Shown here piece after piece: positions 1 through 7,374 of a DNA stretch of 64,000 nt. Every line of letters begins with the position of its first letter. The stretch's first letter is position 1. Both the position numbers and the translations under genes were made by a program. The DNA is taken from assembly GCA_910585955.1 (NCBI GenBank), contig CAJUGC010000003.1, positions 1 through 64,000 of the forward strand. The letters run 5' to 3'. The notes under the pieces are model-generated. The model worked only from the letters and a program-made list of their open reading frames with translations, was not told the origin of the DNA and searched no databases. The DNA comes from an uncultured Christensenella sp. Its GTDB lineage: Bacteria > Bacillota > Clostridia > Christensenellales > Pumilibacteraceae.

Positions 1-108
1 AAATTGTCAAGGGTTTGCCCCGTAGGGGACGGCGGTTTATGCCTAACGGGAGATAAATAGCCGCCCTTGACAATTTTGCAAGGCGGTGATACCCCGCCAT
101 AAGGCGGT
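1..108. repeat. Inverted repeat and GGCGGT iteron-like repeats
   Basis: AAATTGTCAAGGG at 1-13 is matched by its exact reverse complement at 64-76. GGCGGT occurs in direct orientation at 31-36, 82-87 and 103-108, with CCGCC at 61-65 and CCCGCC at 93-98. A strong hairpin next to short direct repeats is what replication origins bound by HUH-type initiators often look like. The feature lies at the window edge and no conserved nonanucleotide nick site was recognised, so an origin role is only a possibility. Confidence 0.4.
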
Positions 109-154
109 AAGCACAAGCGAATAACAAAACCTACTCTATTTTAACATAAATCAT

Positions 155-195
155 TTGACAAGTCTATCATTTTTGTATATACTGAACATTGTTCA
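155..195 (+). promoter_or_regulatory. tetR promoter with overlapping palindromic operator
   Basis: TTGACA at 155-160 and TATACT at 178-183 are separated by 17 bases. A perfect 13-bp palindrome, TGAACATTGTTCA (183-195), starts on the last base of the -10 box. TetR-family proteins typically bind such palindromes, so this is probably the autoregulatory operator of the gene that follows. Confidence 0.75.
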
Positions 196-221
196 AAACT
201 ATGTTCAATAGGAGTTTCAAA

Positions 222-779
222 ATGGAAATTAAAGATAAAATTATCAATGTTACTATTGATTTGATAAAAGAAGCAAACGGCAATATTGATAAAATTACAA
301 TAAGGGAAATTGCCAAAAGAGCAGAAATAGGCGTTGGGCTTATTAACTATCATTTTCAAAGCAAAAAAAATTTAGTTGACATTTGCGTACAGCAAATTAT
401 CAGTAATGTAATTGCTCAATCAAAACCGAATATGAAAGGGTTATCGCCTATGGAAAAACTAAAATGTTCGGTTAAAATTCCTATTGATTTTTTAATGGAA
501 AATCCCGAAATCGCTAAAATATCAATTTTGGGCGACCTAATGCAAGGGCAAGCAAACGATAATACTTTTCAAACATTAGCGCGATATTATTTTCACGCAA
601 ACAATTTAGGCTTACAAGAAAACATATTTTTTAACGTCGCCCTTTTAATTCACGGACTACAAGGTATATTTTTACGCTGGGAACTTTATAAAGACAAATT
701 TGATTTTGCCGATAAAGCGCAAAGAGATATTTTAATTGATAGTTTAATAGAAAAATTATTCGGAGCGGAAAATGAATAG
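222..779 (+). CDS. TetR/AcrR-family transcriptional regulator
   Basis: A 185-residue regulator. The N-terminal 50 residues form a TetR-type helix-turn-helix (TIREIAKRAEIGVGLINYHF), followed by a helical ligand-binding region without recognisable specificity. The ATG at 222 was chosen because AGGAG lies seven bases upstream; an in-frame ATG at 189 would sit inside the operator and has no ribosome site. The stop codon overlaps the start of the downstream membrane-protein gene, so the two are translationally coupled. The palindrome over its promoter suggests that it represses its own operon until an unknown ligand binds. Codon use is AT-rich compared with the rest of the window, consistent with acquisition by transfer. 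Confidence 0.85.
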   Translation: MEIKDKIINVTIDLIKEANGNIDKITIREIAKRAEIGVGLINYHFQSKKNLVDICVQQIISNVIAQSKPNMKGLSPMEKLKCSVKIPIDFLMENPEIAKISILGDLMQGQANDNTFQTLARYYFHANNLGLQENIFFNVALLIHGLQGIFLRWELYKDKFDFADKAQRDILIDSLIEKLFGAENE

Positions 780-1413
780 AAAAATAGGTTTTATTTCTTC
801 AATAGTGATTTGTTGTTCGGTTGCAATATTTTTGATTTGTTTGATTGTAGCGTTGTTTGCTCAAATTGTCTTTACCGAAAATTTGTCATACGGTGTTTGT
901 GCGGTGCTTTCATGGGGTTGGGTTACTACTGCTTGCGCTTACTCTTGCTATACACAAAATGAACGCTGTGCAGCGGCAAAAATCGGCGTTGCCATAGGCG
1001 TGATATACGCTACAATTATTAGCATCGTATATTTTACTCAATTAACTACTGTTTTACATAAATCGGTTGACGATAAAATTTTGCAAGTCTTTGCATTTAC
1101 ATCTGCGGGTAGTTGGCTGTTTAATCTCGATTTATTGGGGTACGGGTTGCTTTCTATTTCCACGTTTTTTATCGGCTTAACTTTGCAACCTGAAAATAAA
1201 GTCGATAAGGCGTTAAAATTACTTTTAATGTTACACGGCGTATTCTGTGTTTGTATGTTTGTACCTATTTTGCCGTTACCTGCGACTAATCAAGGCAACG
1301 GCGGTACAATAGCGTTGATTTGCTGGTGCTTATTCTTTTTACCGATTTGCGTATTATCAATTTTACATTTCAAAAAATTAAATTACAATAATGCAATAAA
1401 GGAAAGCCTATGA
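772..1413 (+). CDS. Small polytopic membrane protein of unknown function
   Basis: A 213-residue, very hydrophobic protein with about six predicted membrane segments (near residues 7-30, 38-58, 70-92, 115-140, 150-170 and 178-200). Its ATG lies eight bases upstream of the end of the tetR stop codon and its own TGA overlaps the next ATG (ATGA), so it is the middle gene of a tight operon. I do not recognise a family. Being controlled by a TetR protein makes an export or envelope-stress role thinkable, but nothing in the sequence shows a transport motif. Confidence 0.7.
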   Translation: MNRKIGFISSIVICCSVAIFLICLIVALFAQIVFTENLSYGVCAVLSWGWVTTACAYSCYTQNERCAAAKIGVAIGVIYATIISIVYFTQLTTVLHKSVDDKILQVFAFTSAGSWLFNLDLLGYGLLSISTFFIGLTLQPENKVDKALKLLLMLHGVFCVCMFVPILPLPATNQGNGGTIALICWCLFFLPICVLSILHFKKLNYNNAIKESL

Positions 1414-1570
1414 CAAATTACATTGTATCCCCGAATGCGGGTATAAATTATTCAAGGCTGGCGACGGCTCGAACGCGGAAATCTATTGCCCGAAATGCAA
1501 GGCAAAACTACTTATAGAAATCAAGGACGGCAAAATCATTATTCAAAAGGTGTTATCAGATAAAACCTAA
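1410..1570 (+). pseudogene. Frameshifted small zinc-ribbon (cysteine-rich KTR-like) protein
   Basis: The ATG at 1410 has a good ribosome site (AAAGGA) and overlaps the preceding stop. It starts MTNYIV and then leaves frame. In the next frame the reading continues PECGYKLFK, then a second knuckle CPKCKAKLLIEIKDGKI, ending with TAA at 1570. Restoring one G near 1429 would give a continuous 53-residue protein with CPEC and CPKC zinc knuckles. The layout resembles the cysteine-rich KTR proteins carried by conjugative elements of Clostridia. As it stands the gene has lost its first cysteine pair and is probably dead, unless the base is a sequencing error. Confidence 0.6.
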
Positions 1571-1893
1571 CAACCGAATAAACTTTATAACAAATAAAGA
1601 ATTGAGTGTACGAAAGTAAAACGACAAAAAACTTTTGGGAGCAGTAAATGGCGCACTCAATTCTTTTGTTATACATAGATACCTCATAACACGCCTATAC
1701 CCTTACAAAGAAATATCGGGCAGTAATCGCACGCACGGTTATGTCGGCATTTGTTAAAGGTGTTAAAGCTCTCAATGAAAGAGTAAAACCCGACAGATTT
1801 TCAAGGCTTATAAAGTCTGAAAGTTTGTCGGGCTTTTTTTATACGTTTTACCTTTACGCCACTATGTAACACTGTAACACTTTTGAGGGAAAA
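1571..1893 (+). other. Intergenic region upstream of rep with long inverted repeat
   Basis: This 323-base stretch has no convincing gene. AAAGAATTGAGTG (1596-1608) is perfectly inverted as CACTCAATTCTTT (1654-1666), and the similarity extends outward to about 20 bp per arm with a two-base insertion. The 45-base interval holds a possible 13-codon ORF at 1648 behind GGGAG. The arms could be an origin stem or a control site for rep. The right-hand part contains the terminator described separately. No nonanucleotide nick motif was found. Confidence 0.45.
1786..1842 (+). terminator. Hairpin plus T-run just upstream of rep
   Basis: CCCGACA (1789-1795) pairs with TGTCGGG (1826-1832), the stem is extended by TTTTCA/TGAAA, and the hairpin is followed by a run of seven T residues. 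It could end transcripts from the tetR operon. Since it sits only 50 bases before rep it could also act as an attenuator limiting initiator synthesis. Confidence 0.65.
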
Positions 1894-2922
1894 ATGGACG
1901 ATAAAATCAAAATTGACCTATCTATTACGGAAGAACAACCCGAAACGAAAAAGAACACACAAGCCCGCGATTGGTGCTTTACCGTGAATAACCCCGTACA
2001 AAGTGAACAAGAATTTATGTCCTATCTGCAATCTTTACCCGAATTGCGGTATGTGGTTTTTCAAAGAGAAAAAGCACCCGAAACGGGAACGGAACATTAT
2101 CAAGGGTATTTCGAGTTTACACAACAAAAATGGTTTACTACAATTAAAAAGTACCTTTCGGAAAAAACAATAGGCGTTGCCGCTCATATTGAGGCACGGC
2201 GCGGAAAACGAACACAAGCCCGTACATATTGTATGGACGAGGAAACGCGAATAAGTCCGCAATACTATGAATACGGAGAATTTATAGAGGATGGCGAACG
2301 TACCGACTTAACGGACATAATGCACGATATTGAAAACGGTATGAGTTTTTATGACCTTTCAAAAAAGCACGGCAACCGCTTTATTAGGGTTATGAAATGG
2401 GCGAAAGAATATAGACAATCACATTTGGAAAACATATACAAACGCACATTCAGAAAAATGCAAGTATATTATATTTACGGCTCTGCGGGTTGCGGCAAGA
2501 CAAGTTACGTTTTCAATAAACACGGCTATGACGACGTGTACAGAACAACAAATTACGAGTTCGGTTGGGTTGACGATTACAACGGCGAAAAGGTATTGTT
2601 TTTGGACGAGTTTCGCAGTTCGTTCAAAATCTCGGAAATACTGGACTACTTGGACGGGCAACCTATCAGAATACGAGGGCGAAATTATAACCGCGTTGCT
2701 TGCTACGATACTGTGTATATCGTTTCTAATATACCGCTTACGGAGCAATACAAGAATATACAAGACAACGAGCCGAAAACTTGGGCGGCGTTCTTACGGC
2801 GTATAACGGCAGTATATAATTTTGATATAAGCAAGGAACTGCCCGTAAGCAAACACACGGGCGAATTAAAAAAGCCGCCTACGCTTATACCGATAGACGA
2901 CGACAGCGACTTGCCGTTTTAA
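1894..2922 (+). CDS. rep: CRESS-DNA-type rolling-circle replication initiator (Rep)
   Basis: A 342-residue protein with the two-domain layout of eukaryotic CRESS-DNA virus Reps. The HUH endonuclease domain has motif I FTVNN (29-33), motif II HYQG (68-71) and motif III Tyr112 in YCMDEE. The linker GERTDL (135-140) is also typical of these proteins. The superfamily 3 helicase follows: Walker A GSAGCGKT (196-203), Walker B VLFLDE (234-239) and motif C YIVSN (275-279). Such a protein would nick one strand at an origin through Tyr112 and unwind DNA with its ATPase. In motif III the usual lysine is aspartate (residue 115), an oddity that may affect nicking. GAGGG lies upstream of the ATG. Related Reps occur on bacterial plasmids and integrated elements, which fits the surrounding AT-rich segment. 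Confidence 0.9.
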   Translation: MDDKIKIDLSITEEQPETKKNTQARDWCFTVNNPVQSEQEFMSYLQSLPELRYVVFQREKAPETGTEHYQGYFEFTQQKWFTTIKKYLSEKTIGVAAHIEARRGKRTQARTYCMDEETRISPQYYEYGEFIEDGERTDLTDIMHDIENGMSFYDLSKKHGNRFIRVMKWAKEYRQSHLENIYKRTFRKMQVYYIYGSAGCGKTSYVFNKHGYDDVYRTTNYEFGWVDDYNGEKVLFLDEFRSSFKISEILDYLDGQPIRIRGRNYNRVACYDTVYIVSNIPLTEQYKNIQDNEPKTWAAFLRRITAVYNFDISKELPVSKHTGELKKPPTLIPIDDDSDLPF

Positions 2923-2944
2923 CGCTCCGCTGGGTGGGGACATA

Positions 2945-2984
2945 GAAAAAGCACAAGGCATTTAACCTTGTGCTTTTCCTTATT
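2945..2984 (+). terminator. rep terminator
   Basis: A near-perfect hairpin, AAAAAGCACAAGG paired with CCTTGTGCTTTT around a seven-base loop, follows the rep stop codon. It has T residues on both strands, so it may also stop transcription arriving from ssrA. Confidence 0.8.
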
Positions 2985-3057
2985 GGTATGCGATAAAGCC
3001 CGCGACACCGTTCACGAAAATGTATTCCGTTTTTAGGTGTTCAAACTTTAACGACAC

Positions 3058-3428
3058 TGGTGGAGGTGGGGGGAATCGAACCCCCTTCCGAGGCGAGTCC
3101 TTGCGAGGACTTCTACACGCTTAGTTCGTTGATTGATATTTGCCGCGCGAAGCTCACTCGAACAAAGCTACGCGCGCAAAGGACGATAGGAGCTTAAGGA
3201 AAGCCTCGCCCCGCTCTCCTTAGGTAGCCGACTGTAATGACACCGCTTGCTCTGCCCATCGGTCGGCAGAGGGCGGCGACAGCCTATATGTTAGGCTGCG
3301 AACGCAAGCGCGGGAGCGCTTGCAGTCTTTTCTGTTTTTGCGTTTATTTTGTTTTGCGTCTTTGAGGCAGCCGACCCTGCCGCGTGCTATCCAAACCTTT
3401 CCCGTCCCGTCGAAACCTGTACACCCCC
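3058..3428 (-). ncRNA. ssrA: tmRNA (ssrA)
   Basis: On the minus strand the 5' end GGGGGTGTACAGGTTTCGACGG and the 3' end GGTTCGATTCCCCC...CACCTCCACCA form the tRNA-like domain; the seven-base acceptor arms pair with one G-U. The total is 371 nt, normal for one-piece tmRNA. The open reading frame can be read as a tag AKTEKTASAPALAFAA followed by TAA, starting at a GCA resume codon. The tag ends in two alanines as expected for ClpXP recognition, but it is longer than the common 10-13 residues. tmRNA frees stalled ribosomes and marks the unfinished protein for degradation. Confidence 0.92.
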
Positions 3429-3448
3429 GCAAAGTTTTAAGTCTGAGC

Positions 3449-3477
3449 ATTATAGCATAACCGCAAAAAAATGTCAA
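3449..3477 (-). promoter_or_regulatory. ssrA promoter
   Basis: Read on the minus strand, TTGACA (3472-3477) and TATAAT (3449-3454) are both perfect consensus boxes with 17 bases between them. The tmRNA 5' end lies 20 bases downstream of the -10 box. Confidence 0.85.
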
Positions 3478-3573
3478 CGGATTTTATCATCGTCGCGAAA
3501 CAGCCGCCGACGGAAATCACTATTGCTAACATAATATGCGGTTTTAAGTCAAGTTTATACGCCCCGAAATCGT

Positions 3574-3602
3574 TTGACTATTTCAGGCAAAAGAACTATA
3601 AT
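3574..3602 (+). promoter_or_regulatory. nifJ promoter
   Basis: TTGACT (3574-3579), a 17-base spacer and TATAAT (3597-3602) precede the oxidoreductase gene, leaving an untranslated leader of about 55 bases. Confidence 0.8.
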
Positions 3603-3664
3603 ATTTAAGGTGCTTTTCAAGGCGCCGCATTAAATAAAAAATACATATATAAATGGAGGTTTAT

Positions 3665-6600
3665 ATGAAGAAGATGACCATTGACGGCAACACCGCCGCT
3701 TCGCATATAGCATATGCGTTCAGCGAAGTTGCCGCGATCTACCCTATCACCCCCTCCTCTCCCATGGCGGAATACGCCGACGAGTGGGCGGCTCAGGGCA
3801 GAGTCAATATGTTCGGACAACCGCTTCGACTTGCCGAAATGCAATCCGAGGGCGGCGCGGCGGGCGCTGTGCACGGCGCTCTTACGGCGGGCGCGCTCAC
3901 GACGACGTTCACGGCGAGCCAGGGCTTACTGCTCATGATCCCGAATATGTACAAGATAGCGGGCGAGCTTCTCCCCACCGTGTTCCACGTCAGCGCAAGA
4001 GCGCTTGCGGCACACGCGCTCAACATCTTCGGCGACCATGCCGACGTTATGGCTTGCCGCCAAACGGGCTTTGCGATGCTTTCGTCGAACTCTGTTCAGG
4101 AAGCAATGGATCTTGCGCTTGTAGCTCACCTTTCGACGCTTAAAAGCTCGGTGCCCTTCCTTCACTTCTTCGACGGTTTCCGCACGAGCCACGAAGTTTC
4201 CAAGATCGACGGCATAGAGTACGAAGAGATACTTCCGCTCGTAGACATGGACGACGTAAAACGCTTCAAAGAGCGCGCGTTAAATCCCGAGCATCCGAAG
4301 CAAATGGGCACGGCTCAGAACGGCGACATCTACTTCCAGAACCGCGAAGCCGCAAACAAGTATTACGAAGCCGTACCCGAGATCGTCAAAACGATGATGG
4401 AAAAGGTATCGGCTCTTACGGGAAGAAAGTACGAATTGTATCAGTACGTCGGCGCGCCCGACGCGGAAGAGATCATCGTCATGATGGGCTCGGGCTGCGA
4501 AGCTGCCGAAGAGACGCTTAACTACCTCAATAAAAACGGCAAAAAAGTCGGACTTTTGAAGGTTCGCCTTTACCGTCCGTTCAGCGCGAAAGATTTTGTC
4601 GGCGCGATCCCTGCGTCCGTCAAGAAGATCGCAGTGCTCGACAGAACCAAGGAAGCAGGCTCTTTGGGCGAACCGCTCTACCTCGACGTCGTTGCCGCTC
4701 TTTCCGAATGCGGCAGAACGGGCATAGCCGTCGTCGGCGGCAGATACGGTCTCGGCTCGAAAGAGTTTAACCCGTCGATGATAGGTTCGGTTTACGAAAA
4801 CCTCGAAAAGGCTCAGCCGAAAAACCATTTCACGGTCGGCATAAACGACGACGTATCGAACACATCGCTCGAGATAGTTCACCCGATAGACGCCGCTCCC
4901 GAGGGCACGGTAAGCTGCAAGTTCTACGGCCTCGGCTCGGACGGCACGGTCGGCGCAAACAAGAACAGTATAAAGATAATCGGCGACCACACGGATATGT
5001 ACGCGCAGGGCTACTTCGAGTACGACTCGAAAAAGTCGGGCGGCATAACCATTTCGCACCTTCGCTTCGGCAAGTCCCCCATTCAGTCTACTTACCTTAT
5101 CGACTTTGCGGACTTTGTCGCTTGCCACAACCCCTCCTATGTAACTCGCTACGACATGACGAGCGAGATCAAGGACGGCGGCGTATTCCTTCTCAACAGC
5201 AAGTGGACGCCCGAGCAAATGGACGCCGAGCTTCCCGCTTCGATGAAGCAGGATATAGCGAAAAAACACCTGAAGTTCTACACGATAGACGCGCTCAAGA
5301 TCGCAGAAGGCGTAGGGCTCGGAAAGCGCATAAACGGCGTAATGCAGGCGGCTTTCTTCAAGCTCGCGAACGTCATGGAGTACGACAAAGCTTCCGAATA
5401 CATGAAGCAGATGATCAAGAAGTCGTACGGCAAAAAGGGCGACGACGTCGTAAAGATGAACTGCGACGCTATAGACAATGCAATTGCAGGGCTTATCGAA
5501 GTCAAATATCCCGAATCTTGGGCAAACGCGACTACGGGCGCTCAGGCTGTCGAAACGACGAAGGACGAATACTTCAATACGTTCATTAAGCCCATAATAG
5601 CGCAGAAGGGCGCTACCCTTCCCGTCTCCGCATTCAACGCGGACGGCAGCGTACCCACGGGCACGACCAAGTTCGAAAAGCGCGGCATAGCGGCACGCGT
5701 TCCGCAGTGGATCCCCGAAAACTGCATACAGTGCAACCAGTGCTCGCTCGTCTGCCCGCACGCTTGCATCCGCCCCGTTCTCGTCGAAGAGGGCAAGAAA
5801 GTTCCCAAGAACTTCGTTACGCTTAAGGCGCAGGGACTCGAAAACCTCGCGTTCCGTATTCAGGTTTCGCCGCTCGACTGCACGGGCTGCTCGAGCTGTG
5901 CAAACGTCTGCCCTGCGAAGAACAAGGCGCTCAAGATGGTCGACCTCGATACGGCGGTTGCTGCGGAAGAGAAGAATTGGGAATTTGCGGCTAAACAGCC
6001 TGTAATAGACGTTTCCGACAAGTTCAAGCCCTCGACGATAAAGGGCAGCCAATTCATGCGTCCTCTGTTCGAATTCAGCGGTGCGTGCGCGGGCTGCGGC
6101 GAGACGCCTTACGTCAAGCTCGTCACCCAACTCTTCGGCGATCGCATGGTCGTCGCAAACGCTACGGGCTGTTCGTCTATCTACGGCGGAAGCGCTCCCA
6201 CCTGCCCTTACACGACAAACGAAGCGGGTCACGGTCCCGCATGGGCAAACTCTCTCTTTGAGGACAACGCGGAATTCGGCTACGGCATGAACCTCGGCTA
6301 TAAGGCGCGAGTCGCCAAACTCGTAAGCGACGCAGACAAGGCAATCGAGCTTGGCTGCACGGACGAAATGAAAGCCGCTCTCAACGATTGGAAAGCAAAC
6401 AAAGATACGGCGGACGGCTCGAAGAAAGCCGCAGCCGCAGTCAAATCCGCTCTTCCCGCGGCTATCAAGGCTGCTAAGGGCGAGCTCAAGAAAGTGCTCG
6501 GCGCAATCAAGGACGCTTCGGACTGCCTCGTCAAGAAGTCGGTTTGGATCTTCGGCGGCGACGGCTGGGCTTACGACATCGGTTACGGCGGCCTCGACCA

Positions 6601-7177
6601 TGTGCTCGCTTCGGGCGAGGACGTAAACGTGCTCGTCGTCGACACCGAAGTCTACTCGAACACCGGCGGTCAGGCAAGTAAGTCCACCCCGACGGGTTCG
6701 GTTGCGAAGTTCGCGGCAGCCGGCAAGCGCACGAAGAAAAAGGACCTCGGCATGATGGCTATGAGCTACGGCTATGTATACGTCGCACAGGTTGCGATGG
6801 GCGCGGATAAAAACCAGGTCATAAAGGCGATCGCCGAAGCCGAAGCTTATCCCGGACCTTCGCTCATCATCGCGTACGCTACCTGTATCAACCACGGTAT
6901 CGATATGTCGAACGGTATGGCTGAAACGAAGAAGGCTGTAGACGCAGGTTATTGGCAGCTCTATCGCTACAACCCCGCGCTCATCGACGCAGGCAAGAAT
7001 CCGTTTACGCTCGACAGCAAGGATCCGACCGGCTCGTACCGCGACTTCATCATGAGCGAAACGCGCTATAAGTCGCTCGCAAAAGCCAACCCGACGGTTG
7101 CCGAGCAGTTGTTTGTAAAAGCCGAAGAGGACGCCAAAGTCCGCCTCGAGACATACAAAACGAAAGCCGGCAAGTAA
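3665..7177 (+). CDS. nifJ: Pyruvate:ferredoxin (flavodoxin) oxidoreductase
   Basis: A 1170-residue single-chain enzyme that splits pyruvate with CoA to acetyl-CoA and CO2 and passes electrons to ferredoxin, central to energy metabolism in strict anaerobes. The N-terminus has the pyruvate-binding YPITPSSPMAE segment. A ferredoxin-like domain carries two CxxCxxCxxxC sets starting at Cys687 and Cys739. The C-terminal thiamine-diphosphate domain has CAGCGE, GGDGWAYDIG and YSNTGGQASKSTP. Length is normal for the family. The ATG at 3665 was preferred over 3653 because GGAGGT lies eight bases upstream of it. It is a single-gene transcript with its own promoter and terminator. Confidence 0.97.
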   Translation: MKKMTIDGNTAASHIAYAFSEVAAIYPITPSSPMAEYADEWAAQGRVNMFGQPLRLAEMQSEGGAAGAVHGALTAGALTTTFTASQGLLLMIPNMYKIAGELLPTVFHVSARALAAHALNIFGDHADVMACRQTGFAMLSSNSVQEAMDLALVAHLSTLKSSVPFLHFFDGFRTSHEVSKIDGIEYEEILPLVDMDDVKRFKERALNPEHPKQMGTAQNGDIYFQNREAANKYYEAVPEIVKTMMEKVSALTGRKYELYQYVGAPDAEEIIVMMGSGCEAAEETLNYLNKNGKKVGLLKVRLYRPFSAKDFVGAIPASVKKIAVLDRTKEAGSLGEPLYLDVVAALSECGRTGIAVVGGRYGLGSKEFNPSMIGSVYENLEKAQPKNHFTVGINDDVSNTSLEIVHPIDAAPEGTVSCKFYGLGSDGTVGANKNSIKIIGDHTDMYAQGYFEYDSKKSGGITISHLRFGKSPIQSTYLIDFADFVACHNPSYVTRYDMTSEIKDGGVFLLNSKWTPEQMDAELPASMKQDIAKKHLKFYTIDALKIAEGVGLGKRINGVMQAAFFKLANVMEYDKASEYMKQMIKKSYGKKGDDVVKMNCDAIDNAIAGLIEVKYPESWANATTGAQAVETTKDEYFNTFIKPIIAQKGATLPVSAFNADGSVPTGTTKFEKRGIAARVPQWIPENCIQCNQCSLVCPHACIRPVLVEEGKKVPKNFVTLKAQGLENLAFRIQVSPLDCTGCSSCANVCPAKNKALKMVDLDTAVAAEEKNWEFAAKQPVIDVSDKFKPSTIKGSQFMRPLFEFSGACAGCGETPYVKLVTQLFGDRMVVANATGCSSIYGGSAPTCPYTTNEAGHGPAWANSLFEDNAEFGYGMNLGYKARVAKLVSDADKAIELGCTDEMKAALNDWKANKDTADGSKKAAAAVKSALPAAIKAAKGELKKVLGAIKDASDCLVKKSVWIFGGDGWAYDIGYGGLDHVLASGEDVNVLVVDTEVYSNTGGQASKSTPTGSVAKFAAAGKRTKKKDLGMMAMSYGYVYVAQVAMGADKNQVIKAIAEAEAYPGPSLIIAYATCINHGIDMSNGMAETKKAVDAGYWQLYRYNPALIDAGKNPFTLDSKDPTGSYRDFIMSETRYKSLAKANPTVAEQLFVKAEEDAKVRLETYKTKAGK

Positions 7178-7205
7178 GCTTGCAATCCCATAATTTAAAA
7201 TAACC

Positions 7206-7240
7206 CAAAGAGCGACGCCGAGTGCGCCGCTCTTTTTTTT
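7206..7240 (+). terminator. nifJ terminator
   Basis: AGAGCG (7209-7214) pairs with CGCTCT (7228-7233) and is followed by a run of T residues. Confidence 0.85.
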
Positions 7241-7315
7241 GCCATATCGCCCCCTACTCCAAACTTCGGAAAATATCAATCAAGCGAAAAATGTCGAAAA
7301 ATCGCGCCCAAATAC

Positions 7316-7343
7316 TTGACCGGGGGGGGGAAAGTAGTATAAT
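7316..7343 (+). promoter_or_regulatory. Promoter with G9 tract in the spacer
   Basis: TTGACC (7316-7321) and TATAAT (7338-7343) are separated by 16 bases, the first nine of which are an uninterrupted run of G. Gain or loss of a G would change the -35/-10 distance, the mechanism used by known phase-variable promoters. Confidence 0.7.
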
Positions 7344-7374
7344 TCTCGTATCACACCGATAGGAGGATTTTAAG

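Larger units (their letters stand above)
1..3050. mobile_element. AT-rich accessory element with CRESS-type Rep, abutting ssrA
   Basis: This stretch is clearly richer in A+T than the genes that follow it. It carries a TetR regulator, a small membrane protein, a broken zinc-ribbon gene and a viral/plasmid-type replication initiator. It ends against the 3' end of the tmRNA gene, a common integration target for mobile DNA. No integrase is visible, and the left border lies outside the window, so the true length and attachment repeats cannot be seen. Calling it an integrated plasmid or virus-like element rests on the Rep gene and on composition; it is an inference. Confidence 0.55.

Noticed and set aside
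1741..1869. 42-codon ORF upstream of rep
   Set aside because: It has no ribosome site and runs through the terminator hairpin, so translation is unlikely.
4280..7279. 999-codon open frame on the minus strand across nifJ
   Set aside because: It is the exact antisense of a clear oxidoreductase gene, has no ribosome site and gives an arginine/cysteine-rich product without a recognisable fold. Codon bias of nifJ produces it.
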